Counted from the stretch's first letter, positions 1 to 8,044 are shown. The stretch is DNA of 12,320 bases from an uncultured Negativicutes bacterium (GCA_937926555.1 CALAZX010000241.1:1-12320), one strand, 5' to 3'. Notes: a model not told the origin generated them from the letters alone. Numbers and translations: made by a program.

Positions 1-1
1 A

Positions 2-22
2 AAGCTTTCAACGAAGCATTGA
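2..22 (+). CDS. possible 3' end of an upstream gene
   Basis: Frame 2 runs from the left edge to a TGA at 20-22, just before a perfect terminator hairpin. Neither of the other two forward frames stops before that hairpin. This is what the last few codons of a rightward gene would look like, but six codons cannot identify a product and the frame choice rests only on the stop and hairpin positions. Confidence 0.25.
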   Translation, partial: KLSTKH

Positions 23-24
23 GG

Positions 25-55
25 AAGCCCTCGGGACTTGTCCCGGGGGCTTTTT
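25..55 (+). terminator. intrinsic terminator or attenuator ahead of ydbC
   Basis: A 12-bp stem (25-36 with 41-52, one G-T pair) closes a 4-base loop and runs into TTTTT at 51-55. It should end transcription from the left. The next gene's Shine-Dalgarno begins only 13 bases after it and no convincing promoter lies between, so the hairpin may work as a leaky terminator or attenuator for ydbC. Confidence 0.85.
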
Positions 56-80
56 GCGTATCCGGACAGGAGGAACCATC

Positions 81-293
81 ATGGCAGACCTGAAATTCGA
101 GATTGTGGAGCACATCGGCGTGCTGTCCGAGAAGAAAAGCGGCTGGAAGAAAGAGCTGAACAAGATCAGCTGGAACGAGAAAGCGCCCAAGTACGACATC
201 CGCGATTGGTCCGAGGACCACACGAAGATGGGAAAGGGCATCACCTTGACAGAGGAGGAGCTTCGGGAGCTGACGAAGATACTGAACGGGTGA
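81..293 (+). CDS. ydbC: YdbC/PC4-like single-strand DNA-binding protein
   Basis: A 70-residue protein with the composition and motifs of the YdbC family (transcriptional coactivator p15/PC4 fold), small dimeric proteins shown in Lactococcus to bind single-stranded nucleic acid. The recognisable parts are an N-terminal beta strand (KFEIVEHIGVL), a basic Lys-rich turn (EKKSGWKKELNKISW), the KYDIRDW segment, a GKGITL strand and a C-terminal helix (TEEELRELTKIL). The start at 81 is preferred because AGGAGG at 68-73 lies 7 bases upstream; an in-frame ATG at 54 lies before this site, just inside the upstream terminator. The gene stands alone: a hairpin precedes it and a terminator follows. The cellular role is unknown; transcription or replication support is an inference from the fold. 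Confidence 0.85.
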   Translation: MADLKFEIVEHIGVLSEKKSGWKKELNKISWNEKAPKYDIRDWSEDHTKMGKGITLTEEELRELTKILNG

Positions 294-316
294 GGGTAAC
301 AGAATAGAATAGGAAC

Positions 317-366
317 AAAAGACCGGCTTTCGCCGCCAGTGTGGCGGCGGAGGCCGGTTTTTGTTT
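317..366 (+). terminator. intrinsic terminator of ydbC (left copy of a duplicated terminator)
   Basis: Two-part stem: ACCGGC at 322-327 pairs with GCCGGT at 353-358 and CGCCGCCA at 331-338 pairs with TGGCGGCG at 342-349, separated by a small internal loop (TTT against GAG). It is followed by TTTTTGTTT and preceded by an A-run, so it may also work on the other strand. Bases 314-360 match 6798-6844 after hsdR at about 42 of 47 positions. Confidence 0.9.
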
Positions 367-377
367 GCCTAGGGGAA

Positions 378-394
378 ACACAATCTTTTTGTGT
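378..394. promoter_or_regulatory. 17-bp palindrome upstream of the hsd promoter
   Basis: ACACAA at 378-383 and TTGTGT at 389-394 are a perfect 6-bp inverted repeat around a 5-base AT-rich centre. It lies between the ydbC terminator and the hsdMSR promoter, about 37 bases before the first -10 box. It could be a regulator site. The evidence is symmetry and position only. Confidence 0.35.
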
Positions 395-430
395 GCAAAA
401 TCGGCTTTGATAGTAATTAGAGCTGTATTT

Positions 431-450
431 TGCTATAATAATGCTATATT
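431..450 (+). promoter_or_regulatory. extended -10 promoter(s) of hsdMSR
   Basis: TGCTATAAT at 431-439 is an extended -10 box with a perfect Pribnow hexamer. A second one, TGCTATATT, follows at 442-450. The best -35 candidate, TTGATA at 407-412, is 21 bases from the first hexamer, longer than ideal, which fits dependence on the TGn extension. The local sequence is AT-rich, and the leader to hsdM would be roughly 75-85 bases. Confidence 0.7.
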
Positions 451-475
451 GGGGATTTTATACTTAAAAATCTTC

Positions 476-493
476 CATGCTGGCTACAGCATG
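476..493. promoter_or_regulatory. perfect inverted repeat in the hsdM leader
   Basis: CATGCTG at 476-482 and CAGCATG at 487-493 form a perfect 7-bp inverted repeat with a 4-base loop (GCTA). It lies between the promoter and the hsdM Shine-Dalgarno (TTGGAGG at 507-513). It could be an operator or an RNA hairpin affecting hsdM expression. No T-run follows, so it is not a terminator. Confidence 0.45.
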
Positions 494-523
494 ATTTAAC
501 TACACATTGGAGGCATTTTGATA

Positions 524-2347
524 ATGATCAACATCAGAAAGTTAGAGAATGACCTGTGGGAATCTGCAGATTTATTGCGCGCGGGATCAAAATTGACGTC
601 AAACCAGTATTGCATGCCGGTATTAGGTCTTATTTTCCTGCGTTACGCATATAGCAGATTCAAGATGGTGAAAGCGGAAATCATGAAGAATCGTCCGTCC
701 CGAGGAGGTCGTATACTTCCGGTGACTGCGAATGACTTCATTGCCAAAAGCGCTCTCTACCTTCCTGAAGAAGCACAGTATGACTACCTGCTGAATCTGC
801 CGGCTGATATTGCCGCTGCAGGTTTGCTGAACAAAGACGGGGAACAGATGAACAGTCTGGGTGAGGTTGTCAATAATGCCATGGAGCTGATTGAGGACCA
901 GAGTGAGCAGTTAGTAGGTGTACTGCCGAAAAGCTATACAGATTTTTCGGATGAGATTTTGTCGGAATTGCTCCGTATCTTCAATAATCCCGCGTTGGAC
1001 GATGTGGGAGAAGATGTGATAGGACGTATTTATGAGTACTTCCTGAACAAGTTCGCCAAGAATATCGCTTCTGATGACGGTGTGTTCTTCACTCCGAAAT
1101 CTCTGGTAAATATGATAGTGAATATCCTGGAGCCGGAAAAAGGAATCCTGCTGGATCCAGCTTGCGGATCTGGAGGCATGTTTGTCCAGTCCGGTGATTT
1201 TGTCAATCGTGCGGGCATGGACGCCAACAGTGCGATGACTTTCTATGGACAGGAGAAAGTAGAGTACAATGCGCAGCTCTGCTTGATGAATATGGCTGTA
1301 CATGGATTGACTGGTGTCATCGCTTCCGGTGATAACGGAAACACTTTTTACCATGATGCTCACCAGCTGGATGGACAATGCGATTATGTGATGGCAAATC
1401 CGCCTTTCAACGTGGATAAAGTGAAGGCTGAAGCGGCAGTGAATGCGGGAAGGTTACCGTTTGGTCTGCCTGGGGTCAATAAGAATGAGGAGTTCGGGAA
1501 CGCCAACTATCTTTGGATCTCCTATTTTTACAGCTACCTTAAGGAAAATAAAGGCCGGGCTGGATTTGTCATGGCCTCTTCTGCTACGGACAGCCAGGGA
1601 AAGGATAAAGAAATCCGGAAGAAATTGATTGAGTCAGGACACGTGGATGTGATTATAAGTGTCGGGAATAATTTCTTCTACTCGGTTTCGTTGCCCTGCA
1701 CACTCTGGTTTTTTGATAAAGGGAAGGCGGATAAAATCAAAGATAAAATCCTTTTTGTCGATGCCCGGAACTACTCCACTGTTGTGGACAGGACTCTGAA
1801 TGAATGGTCGGAATGGCAGCTTAAGAATATGCATGCTATTGTGTGCTTGTACCGTGGGCAGATTGAAAAGTATCAAGGCCTGCTTACCGAGTATCACAAT
1901 GTTTTAGAGAATAAAGACCCGTTTGAATCTCAAGTTGGAAAACTGAGTGAGCAGCTGAAGAGCCTGAAAAAAGATTTGAGGAAAGCTGTAAAAGCTGCTG
2001 CGAAGAATGAAAGAAAAGAAATTGAAGAGAAATATGATAACGAAATAAGCGAGGTTGAGAGTAAACTGGATATCGCCCAAAATGCCCAGTGGCTGTATGA
2101 ACATTTTGGAGATGGGATTTATTCTGATATTCCCGGATTCTGCAAAATCGCCGACAAGAATGAGATTAAGGAAAAAGGGTGGTCGCTTACTCCAGGTGCT
2201 TATGTGGGGGTTGAGCCGATTGAAGATGACGGCGTGGACTTTGAAGAACGGATGAAAGAAATTCATAAAGAACTGCTTGAATTGCAAAAGGAATCGGTAG
2301 AATTATTTGAATCTATTTCTATGCATTTAAAGGGGCTAAAGAAATGA
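524..2347 (+). CDS. hsdM: type I restriction-modification system, DNA methyltransferase (modification) subunit
   Basis: HsdM transfers a methyl group from S-adenosylmethionine to adenine N6 within the target chosen by HsdS, and is also a structural part of the restriction complex. The 607-residue protein has the N-terminal HsdM helical domain (KLENDLWESADLLRAG onward), the FFTP segment at about 188-191, the SAM-binding motif DPACGSGG at 211-218 and the adenine methylase motif NPPF at 292-295. A charged coiled-coil-like segment lies at about 470-517. The length is slightly above the usual 500-550 because of this insert. ATG at 524 is chosen over TTG at 518: it is a better codon and sits 10 bases from GGAGG, while the TTG is only 4 bases away. 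The stop overlaps the hsdS start as ATGA, which indicates translational coupling. All key motifs look intact. Confidence 0.96.
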   Translation: MINIRKLENDLWESADLLRAGSKLTSNQYCMPVLGLIFLRYAYSRFKMVKAEIMKNRPSRGGRILPVTANDFIAKSALYLPEEAQYDYLLNLPADIAAAGLLNKDGEQMNSLGEVVNNAMELIEDQSEQLVGVLPKSYTDFSDEILSELLRIFNNPALDDVGEDVIGRIYEYFLNKFAKNIASDDGVFFTPKSLVNMIVNILEPEKGILLDPACGSGGMFVQSGDFVNRAGMDANSAMTFYGQEKVEYNAQLCLMNMAVHGLTGVIASGDNGNTFYHDAHQLDGQCDYVMANPPFNVDKVKAEAAVNAGRLPFGLPGVNKNEEFGNANYLWISYFYSYLKENKGRAGFVMASSATDSQGKDKEIRKKLIESGHVDVIISVGNNFFYSVSLPCTLWFFDKGKADKIKDKILFVDARNYSTVVDRTLNEWSEWQLKNMHAIVCLYRGQIEKYQGLLTEYHNVLENKDPFESQVGKLSEQLKSLKKDLRKAVKAAAKNERKEIEEKYDNEISEVESKLDIAQNAQWLYEHFGDGIYSDIPGFCKIADKNEIKEKGWSLTPGAYVGVEPIEDDGVDFEERMKEIHKELLELQKESVELFESISMHLKGLKK

Positions 2348-3549
2348 AGTGGAGAGAAGTACCGTTAGAGGAAGTAGTTGATGAAATTGTTGGTGGAGGG
2401 ACCCCTTCAAAAGCAAAAAAGGAGTATTGGAATGGAGATATTCCTTGGTGTTCAGTTAAAGATATGAAGGATTCTCAATACTATTTGAGTAAAACTCAAG
2501 AGATGATTACAGAAGCGGGTTTAAAGAATAGTTCTGCGAAGCTGATAAAAAAAGGAACGGTTATAACGGCTACTCGCATGGGGTTAGGGCGGGTTTTTAT
2601 AAACAGGGTGGATATGTCTATCAACCAAGACTTAAAAGCTCTTATCCCAAATGAAAAAATTGATAGGTGTTTTTTAATGTGGGCTCTTTCGTTTAAGAAG
2701 GGTGAGATTATTATGCAAGGAAGGGGGGCGACTGTAACTGGAATTACAGTTCCAATGTTAAAAAAAATACTCCTTCCTCTACCGACACTAAGTATTCAAG
2801 AAAAAATTGCGGAAATTTTGAATTCGCATGAATTTTTAATTGAAAAAAATCAACGGCAGATAGAACTTCTTGAAGAAGTTATTCAACGGATATATAAAGA
2901 GTGGTTTGTAGATTTTAAATTTCCTGGACATTCAGTGGCTAAATTTATTAATGGAATTCCAGAAAGGTGGAAAAAAGGGCAGGCAAGAGACTTTTTTCAT
3001 ATAACAATTGGGAAAACCCCCCCACGAGTTCAAAGAGAATACTTCTTGGAAAATGGGAAGGGCGTGCCTTGGGTATCAATTTCCGATATGGGAAACACAT
3101 CTGTTTTTTTAGAAAAAACAAAAGAAGCTTTGACAGAGGATGCAATAAAAAAATGCAACGTAAAAGTGGTTCCTAAAGGAACAATTTTTCTGAGTTTCAA
3201 GTTAACCATTGGACGCATTGGAATTGCAACTGCAGACATGTGTAGTAATGAGGCCATAGCTCATTTCCATATTTCTGAAGAGACTTTAAGAGTATACGCC
3301 TATTGCTACTTGAAAAATTTTGAATATGACACTCTTGGAAATACTTCTTCCATATCTAAAGCGGTTAATTCTAAAAAAATAAAAGCAATGCCTTTTGTAA
3401 TTCCGGATGAAGTAATTTTGAGGAATTTTTCGGATATACTCATCCCTGTTTTTAGAAAGATACGTAATTTGCAGAAACAAATAGACCTGCTTACCGAAGC
3501 AAGAGACCGTCTGCTTCCGAAACTGATGAGTGGAGAGATAGAGGTGTAA
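2344..3549 (+). CDS. hsdS: type I restriction-modification system, specificity subunit
   Basis: HsdS recognises the bipartite DNA target for both methylation and cleavage. The 401-residue protein has the standard two-half layout. Target recognition domain 1 covers about 1-150 (GGGTPSK at 17-23, GRGATVTGI near 126-134). A central conserved helix follows at about 152-196 (IQEKIAEIL to YKEWFVDFKFPGH). Target recognition domain 2 covers about 205-355 (GKTPPR near 223-228, VPWVSISDM at 241-249), and a second conserved helix lies at about 376-401 ending LLPKLMSGEIEV. The two domains differ enough that the target should be asymmetric; the sequence it binds cannot be read from here. The gene is clearly more AT-rich than hsdR, with many A and T runs, and carries a C7 run in domain 2 and a G6 run in domain 1. 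No second hsdS or invertase is seen nearby. It starts inside the hsdM stop and its own stop overlaps the hsdR ribosome site. Confidence 0.95.
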   Translation: MKWREVPLEEVVDEIVGGGTPSKAKKEYWNGDIPWCSVKDMKDSQYYLSKTQEMITEAGLKNSSAKLIKKGTVITATRMGLGRVFINRVDMSINQDLKALIPNEKIDRCFLMWALSFKKGEIIMQGRGATVTGITVPMLKKILLPLPTLSIQEKIAEILNSHEFLIEKNQRQIELLEEVIQRIYKEWFVDFKFPGHSVAKFINGIPERWKKGQARDFFHITIGKTPPRVQREYFLENGKGVPWVSISDMGNTSVFLEKTKEALTEDAIKKCNVKVVPKGTIFLSFKLTIGRIGIATADMCSNEAIAHFHISEETLRVYAYCYLKNFEYDTLGNTSSISKAVNSKKIKAMPFVIPDEVILRNFSDILIPVFRKIRNLQKQIDLLTEARDRLLPKLMSGEIEV

Positions 3550-3564
3550 AGGAGGTGCCGGAAG

Positions 3565-6500
3565 ATGAGCTATGACTATTCCGAGAACATGCTGGTGCAG
3601 GAGAGCGCAGGCAATCTGCTCCGTGATGAACTGGGGTGGGATGTGCAGTTTGCCTACAGCACCGAGGTTTTGGGCGAGAATGGCACTTTCGGTAGAACGA
3701 CTTACAACGAGATACTGCTGACGCGTTATTTCAGGGAGGCGCTGAGAAAGCTGAATCCCTGGATGGAGCCGGAACATATCCTGGAGGCGCAGAAGGTGCT
3801 GGAGGGGCGATTGGCCTCCGCCTCACTGCTGCAGGTGAATGAGGAGAAGTATTTTCTCATCAGGGACGGTATTCCGGTCACAGTGCGGCGGAATGACGGC
3901 AGGAAAGAGACCAAGCGGGCGGCGGTCATTGATTTCCGCCATCCGGAGAACAATCATTTCCTGGCGATCAAAGAGCTTAAAATCCATGGTGACCTGTACC
4001 GGCGCCGGACAGATATCGTAGGATTTGTCAACGGCATCCCTCTGCTTTTTGTGGAGCTGAAGAAGAATACGGTGGATGTGCAGAATGCCTACGAGAATAA
4101 CTATAAGGACTATCTGGATACGATTCCCCATCTGTTCTACTACAATGCTTTCATCATGCTTTCCAACGGATTGGAAGCGAAGGTGGGGACGGTTGGCAGC
4201 AAGTACGAGTTTTTCCATGAATGGAAGCGCCTGGCGGAAGCGGATCAGGGCAGTGTGGCCTTGGAAACCATGCTTCGGGGCATTTGCAGGAAGGAGAACT
4301 TCCTGAATCTGCTGGAGAATTTCATCCTGTATGACCATTCCGGTGGTAACACAGCCAAGATACTGGCCAGAAACCATCAGTATCTGGGAGTCAACGAGGC
4401 GGTAAAGGCTTATGCGGGGCGGAAGCTGAATGACGGGAAGCTGGGGGTCTTCTGGCACACCCAGGGCTCGGGCAAGAGCTACTCCATGGTGTTCCTGGCA
4501 CAGAAAATCCGGCGGAAGTTCACGGGTTCTCCCACTTTTGTCATTCTGACGGACCGGGAGGAGCTGAACTCCCAGATCAGCGACACGTTCCAGAACTGCG
4601 GGCTGTTGGGTTCCACGAAGGCGGCCAGGTTCATGGCCACCAGCGGAGAGGACCTGGTCAACAAACTTCGGGGCAATCCCGCCTTTGTTTTCACGCTGAT
4701 ACAGAAATTCAATCAGCCCGAGGCGGAACCTATCCGTTCGGACCATGACATCATCATCATGTCCGATGAGGCGCATCGCAGTCAGTACGGCATCTATGCC
4801 GACAATATGATGCGTCTGCTGCCGACGGCGGCACGTATCGGCTTCACGGGAACGCCGCTGTTTTCCAGCGACAATATCACACGGCGCACTTTCGGCGACT
4901 ATGTTTCTATCTACGACTTCAAGCGGGCTGTGGAGGACGGGGCCACTGTGCCTCTGTACTACGAGAACAGGGGAGAGAAAATCCTGGACCTGCGCAATCC
5001 GGAAATCAATGAGCGGATTCTGGATGCCATAGAGAATGCGGATATCGATGTGGACCAGCAGGAGAAGCTGGAGGCGGAGTTCGCCAAGGAAATCCATCTC
5101 ATGACCGCAGAGCCCCGGCTCCGTTCCATCGCACGGGACTTCGTGCGGCACTATTCGGATCTCTGGACCAGCGGCAAAGCCATGTTCGTCTGTCTGAACA
5201 AGGTGACCTGTGTCCGCATGTTCGATTATGTGTCCGAGTATTGGCGGCAAGAGATTGAGGAGTTGAAACGGCAGCAACGTCATGTCACCCAGCAGGAGGC
5301 TCTGGACCTGGGCCGGAAAATCCGCTGGATGGAGGAGACGGAGATGGCCGTTGTTATCAGCCAGGAGCAGAACGAGATCCAGACTTTTGACAAGTGGGGG
5401 CTGGACATCCGCTTCCACCGGTCAAAGATGGAGAAGCGGGAGCTTGACAAGGAATTCAAAGATGCATCCAATCCTTTCCGTGTTGTGTTCGTCTGCGCCA
5501 TGTGGCTGACCGGTTTTGATGTGAAATGTCTCTCCTGCATGTATCTGGACAAACCCCTGAAAGCCCATACGCTGATGCAGACCATCGCACGGGCGAACCG
5601 TGTCAGCGAGGGCAAGAGTAACGGTCTTATTGTGGACTATATCGGCATTGTGAAGGCTTTGCGGAAAGCGCTGGCCGATTATACGGTGAATGCTAGGAAC
5701 ACCGGAGGGGCGGATCCCACGGTGGACAAGGAGGTGCTGATAACACGTATCCTGGAGGTTATCGGCAAGACGAAAGCATTCCTGTCGGAGCGCAATTTCA
5801 GACTGCAGAATCTTATCGAAGCCAGGGATTTTCTGAAGCTGGCCTGTCTGCAGCAGGGCGCAAACGCTGTCTGTGGCACTTTGGAGGAGAAGAAGACGTT
5901 CACCACGTATGCCGCAGAACTGAACCGCCTTATGAAATATACTGACCGGGACGATGTTACCCCGGAGACCCGTAAGGAATACGAGGCTATTGCCGCCATC
6001 CACAGCGAACTTCAGAAGAAGCGGAAGACCGCCGACAATACGGAGCTGATGGTGGAGATCAGCCGGATCATCAGTGAATATGTGGAGATGGAACCGGATG
6101 GGGTCTGTGTGCGGGATCCGTCTGAGCGCCGCTTTGACATCAGTGCGATTGATTTCAACTTGCTCCGTCTGGAATTCGAGAAAGTTTCGAACAAGAATCT
6201 TATCATGAAGGACCTGGAGGATGTGATTCAGCAGAAGCTGGACCGGCTGCTGTTCAGCAACCCTGACCGTATCAACTACTATGAACGGTACCAGGAAATC
6301 ATCGAAGCCTACAACAAGGAACAGGACAGAGCATCGATCGAGCAGACTTTCAATGAGCTGATGCGTCTGGCCTCAGAGATGAATGTGGAGGAACAGCGGC
6401 ATGTGCGGGAAGGGTTCGCTAGTGACGAGGAACTGTCTTTCTTCGATATGCTGTTCCGCAAGGACTTGAGTAAAAATGAAATCCGGAAGGTGAAGGAACT

Positions 6501-6759
6501 GTCCACATCACTATTGCGCCAGGTGAAGGAGAAAATCGCCTCCACCAGCCAGTGGAGGGATAAGCAGGTGACCCGTGCCGAGGTGGACAATCTTATCCTG
6601 ACAACTCTCTGGAATGAGCTGCCCGAGAGTTATGATGACAAGCTGTTGGAGCAGTGTCATCACAAAATCTATGAATATGTCTATACCCGCTATGGTACAG
6701 TGACCAATCCGGTATCTCTGGAAGGGGATGCGCAGGGTTACGGCCAATATCCCCAGTGA
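3565..6759 (+). CDS. hsdR: type I restriction-modification system, endonuclease and DNA translocase subunit
   Basis: HsdR pumps unmodified DNA past the bound complex using ATP and cuts it far from the target. The 1064-residue length is normal. The N-terminal nuclease domain shows the PD-(D/E)xK pattern: D150 in RRRTDIVGF and E164-L-K166 in FVELKKN. The helicase motor has Walker A HTQGSGKS at 298-305, DEAH at 401-404, GFTGTP at 426-431 and the arginine-finger motif ARANR at 675-679 followed by GLIVDYIG. The C-terminal third is charged and helical, as expected for contact with HsdM. The start is well supported: AAAGGAGGTG at 3548-3557 sits 9 bases upstream and overlaps the hsdS stop. All catalytic motifs look intact, so the enzyme is probably active. 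G+C is visibly higher than in hsdS. Confidence 0.97.
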   Translation: MSYDYSENMLVQESAGNLLRDELGWDVQFAYSTEVLGENGTFGRTTYNEILLTRYFREALRKLNPWMEPEHILEAQKVLEGRLASASLLQVNEEKYFLIRDGIPVTVRRNDGRKETKRAAVIDFRHPENNHFLAIKELKIHGDLYRRRTDIVGFVNGIPLLFVELKKNTVDVQNAYENNYKDYLDTIPHLFYYNAFIMLSNGLEAKVGTVGSKYEFFHEWKRLAEADQGSVALETMLRGICRKENFLNLLENFILYDHSGGNTAKILARNHQYLGVNEAVKAYAGRKLNDGKLGVFWHTQGSGKSYSMVFLAQKIRRKFTGSPTFVILTDREELNSQISDTFQNCGLLGSTKAARFMATSGEDLVNKLRGNPAFVFTLIQKFNQPEAEPIRSDHDIIIMSDEAHRSQYGIYADNMMRLLPTAARIGFTGTPLFSSDNITRRTFGDYVSIYDFKRAVEDGATVPLYYENRGEKILDLRNPEINERILDAIENADIDVDQQEKLEAEFAKEIHLMTAEPRLRSIARDFVRHYSDLWTSGKAMFVCLNKVTCVRMFDYVSEYWRQEIEELKRQQRHVTQQEALDLGRKIRWMEETEMAVVISQEQNEIQTFDKWGLDIRFHRSKMEKRELDKEFKDASNPFRVVFVCAMWLTGFDVKCLSCMYLDKPLKAHTLMQTIARANRVSEGKSNGLIVDYIGIVKALRKALADYTVNARNTGGADPTVDKEVLITRILEVIGKTKAFLSERNFRLQNLIEARDFLKLACLQQGANAVCGTLEEKKTFTTYAAELNRLMKYTDRDDVTPETRKEYEAIAAIHSELQKKRKTADNTELMVEISRIISEYVEMEPDGVCVRDPSERRFDISAIDFNLLRLEFEKVSNKNLIMKDLEDVIQQKLDRLLFSNPDRINYYERYQEIIEAYNKEQDRASIEQTFNELMRLASEMNVEEQRHVREGFASDEELSFFDMLFRKDLSKNEIRKVKELSTSLLRQVKEKIASTSQWRDKQVTRAEVDNLILTTLWNELPESYDDKLLEQCHHKIYEYVYTRYGTVTNPVSLEGDAQGYGQYPQ

Positions 6760-6797
6760 GTATGAGGGCAGCGATGCTCTACGTTGATATGAAATAA

Positions 6798-6845
6798 AAC
6801 AAAAGACCGGCTTTCATTGCCAGTGTGGCGGTGGAGGCCGGGTTT
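6798..6845 (+). terminator. intrinsic terminator of hsdMSR (right copy of the duplicated terminator)
   Basis: CCGGC at 6807-6811 pairs with GCCGG near 6837-6841, and the inner stem around CATTGCCA / TGGCGGTG at 6815-6833 pairs through two G-T pairs. A short T-run (TTTCT) follows. It is a near copy of the terminator after ydbC. One stem difference is compensated on both arms (G332-C348 becomes A6816-T6832), so the folded structure seems to be conserved. The weaker T-run may allow some read-through. Confidence 0.85.
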
Positions 6846-6911
6846 CTCATCGGAGCGGTTCGTAACCTGCCTCTTCGCAGTGCGGATGCTGATGCGATAT
6901 CGGTTTAAGTA

Positions 6912-6940
6912 TTACGAAAATTGTCTTTCTGTGATACAAT
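6912..6940 (+). promoter_or_regulatory. promoter of the DUF2939-like gene
   Basis: TACAAT at 6935-6940 is preceded by TGA at 6932-6934 (extended -10). The position 17 bases upstream holds only a weak -35 (TTACGA at 6912-6917). The start of transcription would fall near 6947, leaving a leader of about 33 bases before the ATG. Confidence 0.6.
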
Positions 6941-6979
6941 GAACTGGTGATATGTTTATAACCAAAGGAGGCTTTCCGC

Positions 6980-8029
6980 ATGAACGATAATCAGAAGAAG
7001 ATTGGCATTGGGATAGTCATCGCGATACTTTGCGCTGTCGCATTCTACTTTCTTTATTGGACCAAGACCCCGGTCTATTCGCTGAACATCATCAGAGAGT
7101 CCATTGAGAAGCATGACGTGGACACGTTTGAACGCCATGTGGACCTGGACACCCTGTTTGACAAAGGGTTTGATGATGTATTGGTGGCAACCGATCGGAT
7201 AGAAGGCAAGAATTCCCTGGAGGACCCGCTGGTGGCCGGGATGGTGCAGATGCTGAAGAAGCCTGCGGTAGCGGCATTGAAAGCGCGGACTCTGGATGCG
7301 GTGAAAGGCGAGTTTGACGAAAAGGGGAAAGAGCGGAAGAATGGCAGCGGTGACAAATTCGCCGATAACCTGGAGAAAGAGGCTGGTGTCGACCAGGCTG
7401 TCTTCAAGGATGCCTCTGTTGTCAGCAAGGAGGGCAACGAGGCCATTGTCGCTCTGAAATTCTACAACAAACAGCTGGAAAAGGACTTCACGGTGAAACT
7501 GAAGATGGCCAAGCTGGAGGACGGCACCTGGAAAGTGAAACAGATGACGAACCTGGTGGATTTCCTGGTGGAAGCGGACAAAGCAGTGAAAGCCAAGCTG
7601 GCCGAGCTGAACAAGCCCATCCGGGAAGAGCTGGAGAAAGCGGTCAAGGTGTCCGATGTGACGCTGGATCTGGAAAACGACGGAAATCCGTTCTTCGCCT
7701 CCCATTGGCTGGAGTACTGCTTGGCAGTCACGAATGAGACCGACAAGGATATCGCAGCCATCTACATCAAGAACAGTGTTGTAGGGGCGGATGGCTCTGT
7801 GCGGAGAGAGAAAGTGCTGAAATATGACCAGGTCCTGCCTGCCCATGGGACTAAACGTCTGATCTATGAAGACAGTCTGAACCACTTCATTGCCGACGAG
7901 AAGCAGATGATGGATCATCCCGAGGGGCTGACGCTGAAAGCGGAAATTGTGGGAATCAAGTACATGGATGGATCTAAAATTGAGATTCTTCAAAAACTCC
8001 CCGATCCGCAGGAAGAGAAAAAGAAATAA
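6980..8029 (+). CDS. membrane-anchored DUF2939-like protein of unknown function
   Basis: A 349-residue protein with one N-terminal membrane helix at about 8-26 (IGIGIVIAILCAVAFYFLYW) after a short Lys-containing head. No lipobox or cleavage site is clear, so the bulk is probably held on the outer face of the membrane. Just after the helix comes a segment TPVYSLNIIRESIEKHDVDTFERHVDLD at about 30-57. It resembles the start of DUF2939 proteins (sPYxAlxxlxxAixxxDxxxLxxxVD). The rest is charged, alternating helix and strand, with Lys/Glu-rich stretches and a KKK tail. AAAGGAGG at 6964-6971 is 8 bases from the ATG. It has its own promoter and terminator, so it is monocistronic and not part of the restriction operon. 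No biochemical function is known to me for the family; the assignment is by pattern recall only. Confidence 0.75.
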   Translation: MNDNQKKIGIGIVIAILCAVAFYFLYWTKTPVYSLNIIRESIEKHDVDTFERHVDLDTLFDKGFDDVLVATDRIEGKNSLEDPLVAGMVQMLKKPAVAALKARTLDAVKGEFDEKGKERKNGSGDKFADNLEKEAGVDQAVFKDASVVSKEGNEAIVALKFYNKQLEKDFTVKLKMAKLEDGTWKVKQMTNLVDFLVEADKAVKAKLAELNKPIREELEKAVKVSDVTLDLENDGNPFFASHWLEYCLAVTNETDKDIAAIYIKNSVVGADGSVRREKVLKYDQVLPAHGTKRLIYEDSLNHFIADEKQMMDHPEGLTLKAEIVGIKYMDGSKIEILQKLPDPQEEKKK

Positions 8030-8044
8030 GCTGAGATAAAACTG

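Noticed and set aside
3823..5418. 531-residue open frame on the minus strand inside hsdR
   Set aside because: It lies opposite a gene with intact type I endonuclease motifs, has His/Leu/Gln/Arg-rich shadow composition and no recognisable domain.
6956..7993. 345-residue open frame on the minus strand opposite the DUF2939-like gene
   Set aside because: The plus strand has a promoter, AAAGGAGG, a membrane helix and a terminator. The minus frame is rich in His/Gln/Phe as expected of a shadow and lacks a ribosome site.
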